DNA of 64,000 nt from CAZEAP01 sp964510315 (GTDB lineage Bacteria; Planctomycetota; Brocadiia; SM23-32): assembly GCA_964510315.1 (NCBI GenBank), contig CAZEAP010000002.1, positions 177,932 to 241,931 of the forward strand, given 5' to 3'. Every line of letters begins with the position of its first letter. Position 1 is the first letter of the stretch. This document shows, in pieces, positions 15,324 through 23,983 of this stretch. The notes beneath the pieces are model-generated. The model worked only from the letters and a program-made list of their open reading frames with translations. It made no database searches and was not told the origin of the DNA. The translations under genes were made by a program, and so were the position numbers.

Positions 15324-17102
15324 TCAACCTTCCTTGCGCAGTCCTTTGTCGCTCAACAGGACTCGGCGGACCTCCTGGAGGGCCGTCACGCCGGCCGCCA
15401 CCTTGGTGAGTGCGTCGCGGTACATGGTTCTGAAGCCCGCTTCGCCGGCCGCCTGCTTGATGATGCGGGCGTCGACGTCCGGCCGCTTAAGCGCTTGCCG
15501 CACCGCGTCGGTGACGATGAGCATGCTGAATATGCCGACCCGTCCTCTGAAACCGCTGTAGAGACACTCCTCGCAGCCGCCCGCCCTGTACCACTCGCCC
15601 ATCTCCGAGGGTTCGACGCCTATTTTGCGGAGGAATGCGGGGTCGGGCACCACGGGCTCGCGGCACTCGGGGCATAGCCTGCGCACCAGCCTCTGACAGG
15701 TGACGCACTGGACCGTGCGGGCGGGCAGTTCCGGGTCGGTCATCTTGGCCAGCAGCAGGAGGGCCCCCGGCGCGGTGCGGGCCTCCACGGTGGTCATCAC
15801 CTTGCCGTGCTCGTCGGCGAACTCAAGCAACGCGCGGGCTTCCTCGGCGCGTTTGATCTGGCCGAACAGGATGGCATCCGGGTCTTCGCGGAGAACCTCG
15901 GCGTGGACCTCGGAGAAGGGCCGGTCTTCCACGGAGATGCGCCGTATCTGCTCCAGTTCGTGCTCCGGCTCCCGCTCCACGCAAATGGCGTCGGTAGTGT
16001 AGATGTCCATGGTCCCGGCCGCGGCGTAAAGCGTTGTGGTCTTGCCCGATTCCGGGGGGCTGGAGAATACAAGAGCCCCCTCGGGACGGGTCACGGCCGA
16101 GCTGATCCTCTCGGCCAGCGCGTGGTGCATGCCGAGTGTCTCCAGGCCCTGTCGGTAGATGTGGGCGGTCCAGTCGGGCAGTTCCAGCACCAGGGCCGGC
16201 TGCTCATTGGTTGAGGTCACGCGGACCTTTATCTCAATCTGCTCCTGACCGGGCATCTCGGCGTACATCGGGGCCGAGCCCTTACGAATCCGCCCGGGCG
16301 GCCCGAGACCGATGAACGTTGATGCACAGCCGACTATCTGTTTCCCCATCTCCGGGTCCAGGGCTTCTACCGTGCGGGGGACGCCGTCCAGGATGTGCTG
16401 GACCACATATTGGTGGTCGGGGCTGAATATGCGGATCTCCCGACTGTGCGTGGTGCATGCCTGCAGAACCGCGTCCTTCAGCACGTCGGCGGCCTCACCC
16501 AGGGAGGGATGCTCGGCCACTGTGGACTCAAGCAGTTGATCCGATTCGTTTCGCAGGCCGATGTCGGTCTCCCGCGCCCTCCAGGTCTTCTCCCGTTCGG
16601 CCAGGGCGGACAACAGGGGGATGCCCCTCAACAGCTCCGCCCGGTGGTGCGAACCGAGGAACTTGTAGCGCTCCGGCACGATCCTGTTCCTGGAGATTAT
16701 GTAGAAGGTGAACACGGCGAGGACCAGGCCGAGCATCAGGAACGCGAATGCCCCGTGGAGCAGAAAGGTGAGAACGAAACCGGCCGTCCCCGCCCCGAGC
16801 ATGACGGCCGAGGTCAGCTCCGGCTGTAGTTCTACGCCGACGGCGTCGTCGTAGACCCAGGAGGTCATGTAGATCCACACTGCGGAGACAACCATCAGCA
16901 CGAACAGCCACACCGGGTTCATGTAGAGTGGCACGACGGGCCCGGCGCGGCCCCTGAGCGGAGGCGCCGGTGCGGATGCCTCTGCGGCGGCTTCTTCGGT
17001 GCCGCCGGCCTCGGGGGCTTCGACCTGTGCGCCGACCGGCAGGCAGACGGCCAGCAGCACCGCGGCGATCAGGCAGACGGATAAGACACGACGTGCTATC
17101 AT
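15324..17102 (-). CDS. Membrane-anchored GspE/PilB-like protein with degenerate ATPase site (copy B)
   Basis: 592 residues. A signal-peptide-like N-terminus (LIAAVLLAVCLPVGAQ) and spans at about 61-81 and 97-136 precede a GspE-type core. Walker A is readable as SSPPESGKTTT (347-357). The Walker B region reads DPDAILFGQI (407-416): the catalytic Glu is Gln415. The His box STLHxN is replaced by MTTVEART (437-443). The zinc cysteines are kept (LCPEC 476-480, GCEEC 509-513). It may bind ATP but is unlikely to hydrolyse it, suggesting a regulatory or structural partner of the intact paralogue at 19170-20630. It sits 23 bases after the PilT-like gene. Confidence 0.82.
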   Translation of the reverse strand: MIARRVLSVCLIAAVLLAVCLPVGAQVEAPEAGGTEEAAAEASAPAPPLRGRAGPVVPLYMNPVWLFVLMVVSAVWIYMTSWVYDDAVGVELQPELTSAVMLGAGTAGFVLTFLLHGAFAFLMLGLVLAVFTFYIISRNRIVPERYKFLGSHHRAELLRGIPLLSALAEREKTWRARETDIGLRNESDQLLESTVAEHPSLGEAADVLKDAVLQACTTHSREIRIFSPDHQYVVQHILDGVPRTVEALDPEMGKQIVGCASTFIGLGPPGRIRKGSAPMYAEMPGQEQIEIKVRVTSTNEQPALVLELPDWTAHIYRQGLETLGMHHALAERISSAVTRPEGALVFSSPPESGKTTTLYAAAGTMDIYTTDAICVEREPEHELEQIRRISVEDRPFSEVHAEVLREDPDAILFGQIKRAEEARALLEFADEHGKVMTTVEARTAPGALLLLAKMTDPELPARTVQCVTCQRLVRRLCPECREPVVPDPAFLRKIGVEPSEMGEWYRAGGCEECLYSGFRGRVGIFSMLIVTDAVRQALKRPDVDARIIKQAAGEAGFRTMYRDALTKVAAGVTALQEVRRVLLSDKGLRKEG

Positions 17103-17125
17103 GTCCGCGCAGGTTCTCCGATGCT

Positions 17126-18226
17126 TTAGCCGAAGGAGGGTCTGGAGACCTCGATTCCCCTCAGCGCCATGTCGAGCGCGTCCTTGTTGGGGGCATGTTG
17201 GAGGGCGACCTTCTTCTCCACGTAGCCCTCCTTGATGAGCTTAACGAAGCTGTCCGTCCAGGTTTGCATGCCTTCCTCGCGGCCGACCTCCAGCAGATCG
17301 GTTATATTCTGGTCTTCCCCTTCTTCGATGGCCTTCCGGATGGGTGGATTGGCGAACATCAGCTCCACCGCGGGCACCACGTGGATGTCCTCCCGGTAGG
17401 AGGGGACGAGCTTCTGGCAGATGACGGCCTCCAGGTTGAATGCCAGGCTCTGGCGGATGAGGGAGTGCCGCGCGGTGGGGAAGAGGTCGAGGATCCGGCT
17501 GACGGTTCCCGCGGCGCTGGAGGTGTGCAGTGTGCCGAACACAAGGTGGCCGGTCTGGGCGGCGATAAGCCCCGCCTCGAAGGTCTCCACGTCCCGCATC
17601 TCGCCCACAAGGATAACATCAGGGTCCTCCCGGACCCCCGAGCGCAGGGCCTCGGCCCAGTCGGCACAGTCGATCCCGATCTCCCGCTGGTTCACGATGC
17701 TCCTGCTGTCGGTGTGGAGGTACTCGATCGGGTCTTCGATGGTAAGGATGTGGTAGCGGTACTTCTCGTTGATCATCTGAAGCAGGCAGGCCAGGGTGGT
17801 CGACTTGCCCGAGCCGGTAACGCCGCAAACCAGGGCCAGGCCCTGGCCTATGTCAACGATACGGGAAAGAGCCGAGGGCAGATGAAGCTCGTCCAGCCCG
17901 GGTATTTCCTCGGTCAGAAGGCGCGCGGCCAGCCCGAACTTCCCTTTTTGGAGAAACGCATTGATCCTGGCTCGCCCCCCTTTGCAATCTCTCCCCAGGT
18001 CCACACTGCCTCTCTCGCGCAGCGTCGCCATCTGCTCGGAGGTCAGCAGTTCTGTGATGAGGGACTCAATCTGGTCTTCTGTGAGTTTGTCGGTTTTTGC
18101 CCGATGCAGTTCCCCGTCTATTCGGTAGATGGGCGGGTTGTCGGCCTTCAGATGGAGATCGCTGGCCTCCAGCTCGCTCATCTGGCCGAGCAGCACGTCC
18201 AGCCGGGCCTTCTGCTGGTCCGCCAT
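17126..18226 (-). CDS. pilT: PilT-like twitching-motility / retraction ATPase
   Basis: 366 residues, a normal PilT length. N-terminal PAS-like part (ASDLHLKADNPPIYRIDGEL), intact Walker A GVTGSGKSTT, Asp box IEDPIEYLH, Walker B DPDVILVGEMRD with the catalytic Glu, and His box GTLHTSSA. PilT powers type IV pilus retraction or pilus-like secretion dynamics. No pilin, PilC or PilQ is in the window, and it lies between two GspE/CvpA pairs, so it may serve that system. The ATG at 18226 is chosen over 18232 because AGAGGAG is then about 8 bases away; longer starts add no family sequence. Confidence 0.92.
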   Translation of the reverse strand: MADQQKARLDVLLGQMSELEASDLHLKADNPPIYRIDGELHRAKTDKLTEDQIESLITELLTSEQMATLRERGSVDLGRDCKGGRARINAFLQKGKFGLAARLLTEEIPGLDELHLPSALSRIVDIGQGLALVCGVTGSGKSTTLACLLQMINEKYRYHILTIEDPIEYLHTDSRSIVNQREIGIDCADWAEALRSGVREDPDVILVGEMRDVETFEAGLIAAQTGHLVFGTLHTSSAAGTVSRILDLFPTARHSLIRQSLAFNLEAVICQKLVPSYREDIHVVPAVELMFANPPIRKAIEEGEDQNITDLLEVGREEGMQTWTDSFVKLIKEGYVEKKVALQHAPNKDALDMALRGIEVSRPSFG

Positions 18227-18387
18227 CCTCATCACTCCTCTGTTTTCTGCAACGGTCTCCCGAGGAACCCCGCTGCCACGGTTCCGTCGGACGGCTTCAC
18301 TCATTCCTACCACAAACGCACCAACACATTGTAGCACAATCCACCGGCCCATACACAGTCGCCCGGCCGGCTCCGGCACCATCGGGG

Positions 18388-19152
18388 CTAACTTCCTCCG
18401 CCCGGCAGTTCCAGGGGAATCGGCTCAACTCCCCCTTCCCGGCAGAATTGCCTGACTTTGGCGCCGAGACTGTCAAGATACGGGGTCGTCTCTTCTGCCG
18501 GGAACCGCCGGCCGTATTGCTCCATCAGACCAGCGACCTCTTTTACGCGCTCGATCGGCGAGCGGGACTCCGCCGCCAGGATGGCGTCGGTGCGTCTATC
18601 CAGCCAGCACTGAGCCGCCCGCCTCTCCAGGTCCGTAAGCACCTCGGCGGAAGGGGGCACCGAACCGGAGAAAATGCGGCTGGTTGCCAGGGCGGTGGCC
18701 ACCGCGTGACGGTCCAGGTCCAGAACCGGCCGGGCGCTGCGCAGGAAGTAGTACCGTTCCATCGCAGGGAACACCACCAGAGCCAGGGAAAGGGCGGCCG
18801 CGATGAGCACTCCGTTGAGTGCACCGAACAGCAAGCGGCCCGGCAGGTCGGCCGGCGACGTTGTCTTGATGGTGGTGGGATTGACCCGCAGGACGGTGGA
18901 GAGCAGGCGGTTGAAGCTGAGCATAACCCCGATCCAGAGGACGAAAAAGAACCCCGCTCGCAGGTAAGCCGGCGGTACGTCGCCGGTCCGTTCGAAAACA
19001 GCCGAGATGGGCCGGAACAGGCCAAAGGCTATCAGGAGCGCGAAATAGGAGCGGCCCAGATGGAAGGTGGCCTCGTAGAGGTTGCTCAGGTAGCCCACGT
19101 AGATGCAAACCGCAATGACGGCTACCAGAGCGATGTTGACGGCAGTCAGCAT
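18388..19152 (-). CDS. CvpA-like membrane protein (copy A)
   Basis: 254 residues. Four hydrophobic segments lie in the first 135 residues (VNIALVAVIAVCIYVGYL, SYFALLIAFGLF, FFFVLWIGVMLSF, LLFGALNGVLIAAAL) in CvpA-like order, followed by a soluble helical tail with several Arg/Glu-rich helices and no calcium loops. It starts 17 bases after the intact GspE-like gene, so the pair is co-transcribed. CvpA proteins are linked to envelope homeostasis and colicin V production, with no known GspE partnership. The repeated pairing here suggests that the CvpA-like protein is a membrane platform for the ATPase, which is inference. Confidence 0.68.
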   Translation of the reverse strand: MLTAVNIALVAVIAVCIYVGYLSNLYEATFHLGRSYFALLIAFGLFRPISAVFERTGDVPPAYLRAGFFFVLWIGVMLSFNRLLSTVLRVNPTTIKTTSPADLPGRLLFGALNGVLIAAALSLALVVFPAMERYYFLRSARPVLDLDRHAVATALATSRIFSGSVPPSAEVLTDLERRAAQCWLDRRTDAILAAESRSPIERVKEVAGLMEQYGRRFPAEETTPYLDSLGAKVRQFCREGGVEPIPLELPGGGS

Positions 19153-19169
19153 GTAATAGTCGGGCCTCT

Positions 19170-20630
19170 CTATTGGGTGGCCCGCAGGGCTTCCTGGAGC
19201 GACGTCGTCCCAGCGGCTGCTTTGGCAACGGCCTCCTTCCTCATCGGTTGGTAGCCGGCCCGCTCGGCCGTTTCTCTCAGATCCACTATCGAGGGGGTCT
19301 GCCGGACCAAATGACGGACCGGGTCGTTGAAGACCAGCAGCTCGAACACACCGGTTCTCCCCCGATACCCGGTGTTGTTGCAGCGCTCACAGCCCATCGG
19401 TTTGTGAAAGTTTGCCTCCTCCGACACCTCCAGCCTGCGCAGGATGCGCGGTTGGACGCTGGTCGGCTTCTTACAGTTCTCGCAGAGCTTCCGGACCAGC
19501 CGCTGGGAGAGCAGGGCGCTGACCGAACTGGCCACAAGGTAAGGGGGCACACCGAGGTCGAAGAGGCGGAACACCGCTGAGATGCTCTCGTTGGCGTGGA
19601 GGGTGCTGTAGACGAAATGGCCGGTCTGGGAGGCCTGCATGGCGATCTCGGCCGTCTGGCCGTCCCGGATCTCTCCCACCATGATGATATCGGGGTCCTG
19701 GCGGAGAACGTTTTTCAGCAGATCCGCGAATCCTATGCCCGCTTTCTTGTTGATGTTGTGCTGCTTGACGTTGGCGATGTTGTACTCGATGGGGTCCTCA
19801 ATGGTGATGACGTTCCGGGTGGCCGTGTCCAGCTCGTTGATTGCGGCATACAGGGTGGTGGTCTTTCCGCAGCCGGTCGGTCCGCAGGCCAGCAGCATGC
19901 CGTGAGGCGCCTGCACCACGCGCCGGACCTTCTTGTAGAGGCCATCGGAGAGGCCGAGTTGATCCAGGTCCCTCAGTCCGACCGCTTTGTCCAGGATACG
20001 GATTGCGAGGGCTTCCCCTCGTGAAGTGGCTGTTGTGGCCAGGCGGAAGTCGATGCTGCGTCCCGCGAGCTTTGCGCTGAAGGAGCCGTCCTGGGCGCGT
20101 CGCTTTTCCGCAACGTCCAGCCCCCCCAGAACCTTCAGTGCGGAGATCATTCGGGGCCCGATCTCCGCCGGGTAGTAGTGCCGGTCCTGCAGCATGCCGT
20201 CCACCCGGTAGCGCACCTTCAGGCGGCCCTCCTCCGGCTCCAGGTGTATGTCGGTGGCCCGTTCCTCGATGGCCTCCTGGACGAGTTCGCGCACCACGGT
20301 CAGTGCCCGGCTCATCTCCCGTTCGTCCAGGTCAGCCTGAAGGGGAGTGCCGTCTTTGCCTATCAGGCGGATGCCCGGGCCGGCTTCGGACGCACTGTCC
20401 TCTCTTTCGGCGCCCTCCTCGACGGTTTGTTGGGGCGTGTAGGAGGGCGGAGTGCTCTCTGTTTCCCGGCTCAGCAGAACGGAAAGGCCGTAGAAGCCGA
20501 GGGTGTACATGGTCAGCGTGACACGCTTGTTTGTCTCCTTGGTGCCGACGGAGACATTATGCACCCATATCCCCATGATGAGCCAGAAGACGTATAGGGC
20601 CAGCGGGAATATCACGCCAAAGATGTTCAC
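19170..20630 (-). CDS. Membrane-anchored GspE/PilB-type assembly ATPase, intact (copy A)
   Basis: 486 residues from the GTG at 20630 (AGGGGAAG upstream). Unlike normal GspE/PilB it begins with hydrophobic segments (about 2-23 and 38-53). The core has the T2SSE N-domain motif ATDIHLEPEEGRLKVRYRVDG, Walker A GPTGCGKT (250-257), IEDPIEY, Walker B DPDIIMVGEIRD (311-322), His box STLHAN and the zinc motif CENCKK/GCERCNNTGYRGR. All catalytic residues are present, so it should be an active assembly ATPase of a type II/IV-pilus-like machine. It follows dapA by 54 bases and precedes its CvpA partner by 17. Confidence 0.92.
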   Translation of the reverse strand: MNIFGVIFPLALYVFWLIMGIWVHNVSVGTKETNKRVTLTMYTLGFYGLSVLLSRETESTPPSYTPQQTVEEGAEREDSASEAGPGIRLIGKDGTPLQADLDEREMSRALTVVRELVQEAIEERATDIHLEPEEGRLKVRYRVDGMLQDRHYYPAEIGPRMISALKVLGGLDVAEKRRAQDGSFSAKLAGRSIDFRLATTATSRGEALAIRILDKAVGLRDLDQLGLSDGLYKKVRRVVQAPHGMLLACGPTGCGKTTTLYAAINELDTATRNVITIEDPIEYNIANVKQHNINKKAGIGFADLLKNVLRQDPDIIMVGEIRDGQTAEIAMQASQTGHFVYSTLHANESISAVFRLFDLGVPPYLVASSVSALLSQRLVRKLCENCKKPTSVQPRILRRLEVSEEANFHKPMGCERCNNTGYRGRTGVFELLVFNDPVRHLVRQTPSIVDLRETAERAGYQPMRKEAVAKAAAGTTSLQEALRATQ

Positions 20631-20684
20631 TGCCTTCCCCTTTTCGGCCGGCGTTGTGAGGCTTCGCCGGCAGGGCCGAGGCAA

Positions 20685-21734
20685 TCAGTCCTCGTAGCTC
20701 AGCCCTTCCATGGCCGAAGCATTGCGCAGCCGTTCCTCAATATTCACTTCGAAGGCGGCTGCGATGGGCTCCAATATCTGCGGACTTTCCTGCCAAAGAC
20801 GGCGAGCCGCACCGATGACCACCTGCAGGCCCGCCGGGGTCATCCTGCCCAGCGGCCTGCGTGGTGCTCCGACGGGCATGCCGAGCAGCCGCATCAGCGT
20901 CTTGACGGGCAGGGGGTTGCGAGCCTTACACATGCGCGGCCCCCAGGGGCTGTCTTCGCGCGTCTTGACGGTCACGATGTCGAACAGCGGCTGGAGGGCT
21001 TCCGCGAGCCGCCTACCTTCCTGGGCGTCCCCCTCCAGCACCGCCCGCGTCATCTGCTGTACGGCGGCGGGGGCTACGTTGGATGCCACGCTCACCGTGC
21101 CGCAGGCCCCGATCTCCGGATCGGTCATCATCTGGTAGGTCAGGCCGTCGTCCCCGCTGAGGATGTCAAACTCCAGTCCGCAGCACTCCCGCGTCCTGCG
21201 CATATTTTCCAGGTCACCGCTGGCTTCCTTCACCGCGTTCACGTTGGGGCAGTCGCGGCTGAGCAGCGCCAGGTCTTCCGGCAGCAATTGAGTTCCGGAG
21301 CGGCCGGGGATGACGTAGGGGATGAACTCCACCTCCGGGAACTCACGGGCCAGCGGCGCCATGTATTCCCTGCGTATCTCAATAGAGCTGGGACCGTTGT
21401 AGTAGGGCTCCACCAGCAGGGCGGCGTCCAGGCCCTCCGCGACCACGTGATGGGTGCTGGCAATAGATTCGCGGGTGCAGTTGGAGCCGGTGCCGGCGAT
21501 CACGCGGCAGCGCCCATCCGCAAAAGCGTGGGTTCGCGTTATGACCTCGCCGTGCTCCTCCCAGTTCAGGGTGGCGCTCTCCCCGGTAGTGCCCACGGCC
21601 AGGATGCCGCTGACCCCGCCGGCAAGCTGGAATTCCACCAGTCGCCGGAGGGCTTCGTAGTCGACTTCCTCACCCCGGGGGCCTTCCATGGGCGTGACGA
21701 GAGCCGTATAGCAGCCGCTGAAAGTATGGTCCAC
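20685..21734 (-). CDS. dapA: 4-hydroxy-tetrahydrodipicolinate synthase
   Basis: Condenses pyruvate with aspartate semialdehyde for lysine and diaminopimelate synthesis. Family motifs: GTTGESATLNWEEH, the Tyr region FIPYVIPGRSGTQL and the Schiff-base lysine in NAVKEASGD. At 349 residues it is about 55 longer than usual; the extra length is C-terminal (after about residue 290) and unlike known tails. The start is GTG at 21734 with AAGGAGG 9 bases upstream; a longer reading is possible but has no similarity. A strong promoter lies about 75-105 bases upstream. Other pyruvate aldolases of the DapA/NanA superfamily cannot be fully excluded. Confidence 0.9.
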   Translation of the reverse strand: MDHTFSGCYTALVTPMEGPRGEEVDYEALRRLVEFQLAGGVSGILAVGTTGESATLNWEEHGEVITRTHAFADGRCRVIAGTGSNCTRESIASTHHVVAEGLDAALLVEPYYNGPSSIEIRREYMAPLAREFPEVEFIPYVIPGRSGTQLLPEDLALLSRDCPNVNAVKEASGDLENMRRTRECCGLEFDILSGDDGLTYQMMTDPEIGACGTVSVASNVAPAAVQQMTRAVLEGDAQEGRRLAEALQPLFDIVTVKTREDSPWGPRMCKARNPLPVKTLMRLLGMPVGAPRRPLGRMTPAGLQVVIGAARRLWQESPQILEPIAAAFEVNIEERLRNASAMEGLSYED

Positions 21735-21809
21735 GAAGAAACGCCTCCTTCCCAGCCGCCCGAGCCCTGATACCGCGCGGGCGACTGCCTGGGGTCTGGG
21801 TGGAGGCGT

Positions 21810-21838
21810 ATTATTGGGGGGTTGCGCAGGAAAGTCAA
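21810..21838 (-). promoter_or_regulatory. Sigma70-like promoter for dapA
   Basis: Minus strand TTGACT (21838-21833), 17 bases, AATAAT (21815-21810): 5 of 6 matches at both elements with ideal spacing. Predicted start near 21803, leader about 70 bases. Confidence 0.6.
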
Positions 21839-21902
21839 ATGGTGGTTTCGCCCGAGATGCCCCGGTGATACTCACGGACCCGGCTTGCGGAGAGCGGGCC
21901 CG

Positions 21903-22124
21903 CTACTTGTAGGGCAGCAGGGCCAGGAAGCGGCCACGTTTGATGGCGCGCTTTACCATGCGCTGGTGCCGGGAGCAGTTGCCGGAACGCTTCTTCCCGA
22001 ACATGGCTCCTTCGCCGGTCATCAGCCTTTCCAGCATGTTCAGGTGCTTGTAGGTCACCTCGTCGATGCCTTCCCGGCAGAATCGGCAGCGTTTGCCCCG
22101 GCCTCCTCTTCTCTGTCTGGCCAC
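21903..22124 (-). CDS. rpsR: Small ribosomal subunit protein bS18
   Basis: 73 residues of the 30S platform protein S18. Recognisable segments: CRFCREGIDEVTYKH, NMLERLMTGEG and HQRMVKRAIKRGRFLALLPY. It keeps a CxxC plus CxxH set, so this is the zinc-type (C+) form. The start is GTG at 22124 with AAAGGAG 9 bases before it. It stands alone here; the usual rpsF, ssb and rplI neighbours are missing from the window. Confidence 0.97.
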   Translation of the reverse strand: MARQRRGGRGKRCRFCREGIDEVTYKHLNMLERLMTGEGAMFGKKRSGNCSRHQRMVKRAIKRGRFLALLPYK

Positions 22125-22292
22125 GGTGGACGGCTCCTTTTGGGATGTGTCTCCTTGAACAGTTCGGCCCCAGTGCACCGGAATGCGAATGGGGAGGCGT
22201 CTCCCCGGGAAGCGGCACCTGAGACTCCCCCCGCCGTCGAGGCGCCGGACGTCTGGGTGACGCCGCGACCTCGGCTGCGGGTAACTGCGGGC

Positions 22293-22321
22293 AGAATAAG
22301 GCGAACGGGGCTGTCTGTCAA
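22293..22321 (-). promoter_or_regulatory. Sigma70-like promoter for rpsR
   Basis: Minus strand perfect TTGACA (22321-22316), 17 bases, TATTCT (22298-22293). The leader to the rpsR GTG would be about 160 bases, long enough for a regulatory structure, although none was identified. Confidence 0.55.
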
Positions 22322-22410
22322 CTGTAGAAGCGGCCTTGACCCCCTGCGGGCAGCTCTGAAGCCTGGAGCTTGCCCGGTCCCGTCAGGTACCCGGGGTGCC
22401 GGTCGGCCCA

Positions 22411-23847
22411 TCAGGCATGTTCGTACTGCTCGGAGGGCGCTGAACCCAGGTCGCCCGGTTCCTCCGGGGCCTTCCAGGCGTCCAGCGGGATGTTGTGCCG
22501 TTCCAGCTTGTTATAGATGGACTTCTCGCTGATGCCCAGAAGGACGGCGGCCTGCCGCTTGTTGCCGTCGGTGTACTTGAGGGTCTCGATGATGCAGACC
22601 CTTTCGACCTCTTCCAGAGGCGTCCCGGCAGGCACCCGGATCTCGTTGGCCGGCTGGTGAGCGGCGCTGCGAACGGGATTCGGCAGGTTCTTCGGTTCGA
22701 TGGTCTCCCCCTGGCAGAAGACGGTGGCGCTCTGGATGACGTTCTCCAGCTCCCGCACGTTCCCCGGATAGTGGTAACTTTCCAGCAGTTGCATGGCCGG
22801 GGAGGAGATGCGCTTCACCGTCCTGCCGGTCACCCGGGCATAGACCTTCATGAAGTGGTGGGCCAGCAGGGGGATGTCCTCCCGACGCTCCCCCAGGTTG
22901 GGCACGCGGATGGTCACTACTTTCAGGCGGTAATACAGGTCTTCCCGGAAGCGGTTCTTTTCGATGGCCTTTTCCAGGTCCTGGTGGGTGGCGGCGATGA
23001 TGCGCACGTCCACGGGAATGCGCTCGTGGCCGCCCACGCGCTGGACGGCCCTGTCCTGGATGACGCTCAGCAGCTTCACCTGCAGTTCCAGGGGCATGTC
23101 GCCGATCTCATCCAGCAGGATGGTCCCCCTGTGGGCCATCTCGAACCGCCCGATGCGCTGCCGCATGGCTCCCGTGAAGGCCCCTTTCTCGTGGCCGAAA
23201 AGCTCACTCTCCAGAAGGTCCTTGGGGATGGCGCCGCAGTTGAGCTTGACGAAAGGCCCCTCGGCCCGGGGGCTGGTATTGTGAATCACGCGGGCGATCA
23301 GTTCCTTGCCGGTCCCGGTGTCTCCCCGGATGATCACGTTGCTGTCCACGTGGCGAACCAGGTCGATCCGGCGCAGCACCTGCGACATGGCCGGTCCTCC
23401 GCCGAGGAGCCGCTTCCCGGAGCCGGCGAAGGTTAGCCTCCGGCGGCTGAGAGTGCTTGTTCCCTGCTCCAGGCAGTCGGCGGCGGCCGCTTCGATGGCT
23501 GCCAGCACGTCGTCGCGATAGACGGGCTTCCGCAAGACCTGGTGGACGCCGAGCTTGACGGCCTTCAGCGCCCCCCGGTAATCGTCGCTTTCCGCGAGGG
23601 CTACCGCTACCGCGTGGCGGCCGGCGGCCGTCAGCCTGCGCAGTAGATTCAAGCTGCCGGTCGGTCGACCGGCAAGGTCCGCAAGCACGGTCCAGGGGGA
23701 CTCACCCTCCAACTGCTTCAGAGCGGTTTGCAAGCAGGAGGTGACGAAGACCTCCCCCCAGTCTTTTTCTAAGGCTGACGACAGCCCCTTGATCGGCTCC
23801 GCGTCGTCGTGGAAGAGGAGAACAGGCACTTTACAGCGCCCAGGCAC
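22411..23847 (-). CDS. NtrC-family sigma54-dependent response regulator
   Basis: 478 residues. An N-terminal receiver (about 1-125) has the acidic pair HDD, an acceptor-position Asp in VLADLAG, and LRKP. The AAA+ domain follows (about 150-390) with Walker A GDTGTGKE, the sigma54-contact loop GAFTGA in ESELFGHEKGAFTGAM, LLDEIGDMP and FREDLYYRL. A C-terminal Fis-type HTH ends the protein (GNKRQAAVLLGISEKSIYNKLERH). It should activate sigma54 promoters in response to a kinase; no kinase is adjacent. GTG start at 23847 with GGGAGG 5 bases upstream. Targets are unknown. Confidence 0.93.
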   Translation of the reverse strand: MPGRCKVPVLLFHDDAEPIKGLSSALEKDWGEVFVTSCLQTALKQLEGESPWTVLADLAGRPTGSLNLLRRLTAAGRHAVAVALAESDDYRGALKAVKLGVHQVLRKPVYRDDVLAAIEAAAADCLEQGTSTLSRRRLTFAGSGKRLLGGGPAMSQVLRRIDLVRHVDSNVIIRGDTGTGKELIARVIHNTSPRAEGPFVKLNCGAIPKDLLESELFGHEKGAFTGAMRQRIGRFEMAHRGTILLDEIGDMPLELQVKLLSVIQDRAVQRVGGHERIPVDVRIIAATHQDLEKAIEKNRFREDLYYRLKVVTIRVPNLGERREDIPLLAHHFMKVYARVTGRTVKRISSPAMQLLESYHYPGNVRELENVIQSATVFCQGETIEPKNLPNPVRSAAHQPANEIRVPAGTPLEEVERVCIIETLKYTDGNKRQAAVLLGISEKSIYNKLERHNIPLDAWKAPEEPGDLGSAPSEQYEHA

Positions 23848-23944
23848 CGCTGCCTCCCATTCTTGCCCCTTGCGCTTTGAGCCACTCCGCCCCCTCTACG
23901 GAGTGCCGCACGCATAAACACCCTCCCTTACGTACCTGGATGTT

Positions 23945-23973
23945 ATCGTAAAGCCCCGCCCGGGCAATGTCAA
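23945..23973 (-). promoter_or_regulatory. Sigma70-like promoter for the NtrC-type regulator
   Basis: Minus strand TTGACA (23973-23968), 17 bases, TACGAT (23950-23945). It begins just past the stop of the DUF58 gene; leader about 90 bases. Confidence 0.55.
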
Positions 23974-23983
23974 ATGTCTTCGG

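Noticed and set aside
20631..20684. N-terminal extension of the GspE-like ATPase to 20684
   Set aside because: The extra 18 residues (MPRPCRRS...) are Arg/Pro-rich without similarity, and a GTG with a good ribosome-binding site lies at 20630.
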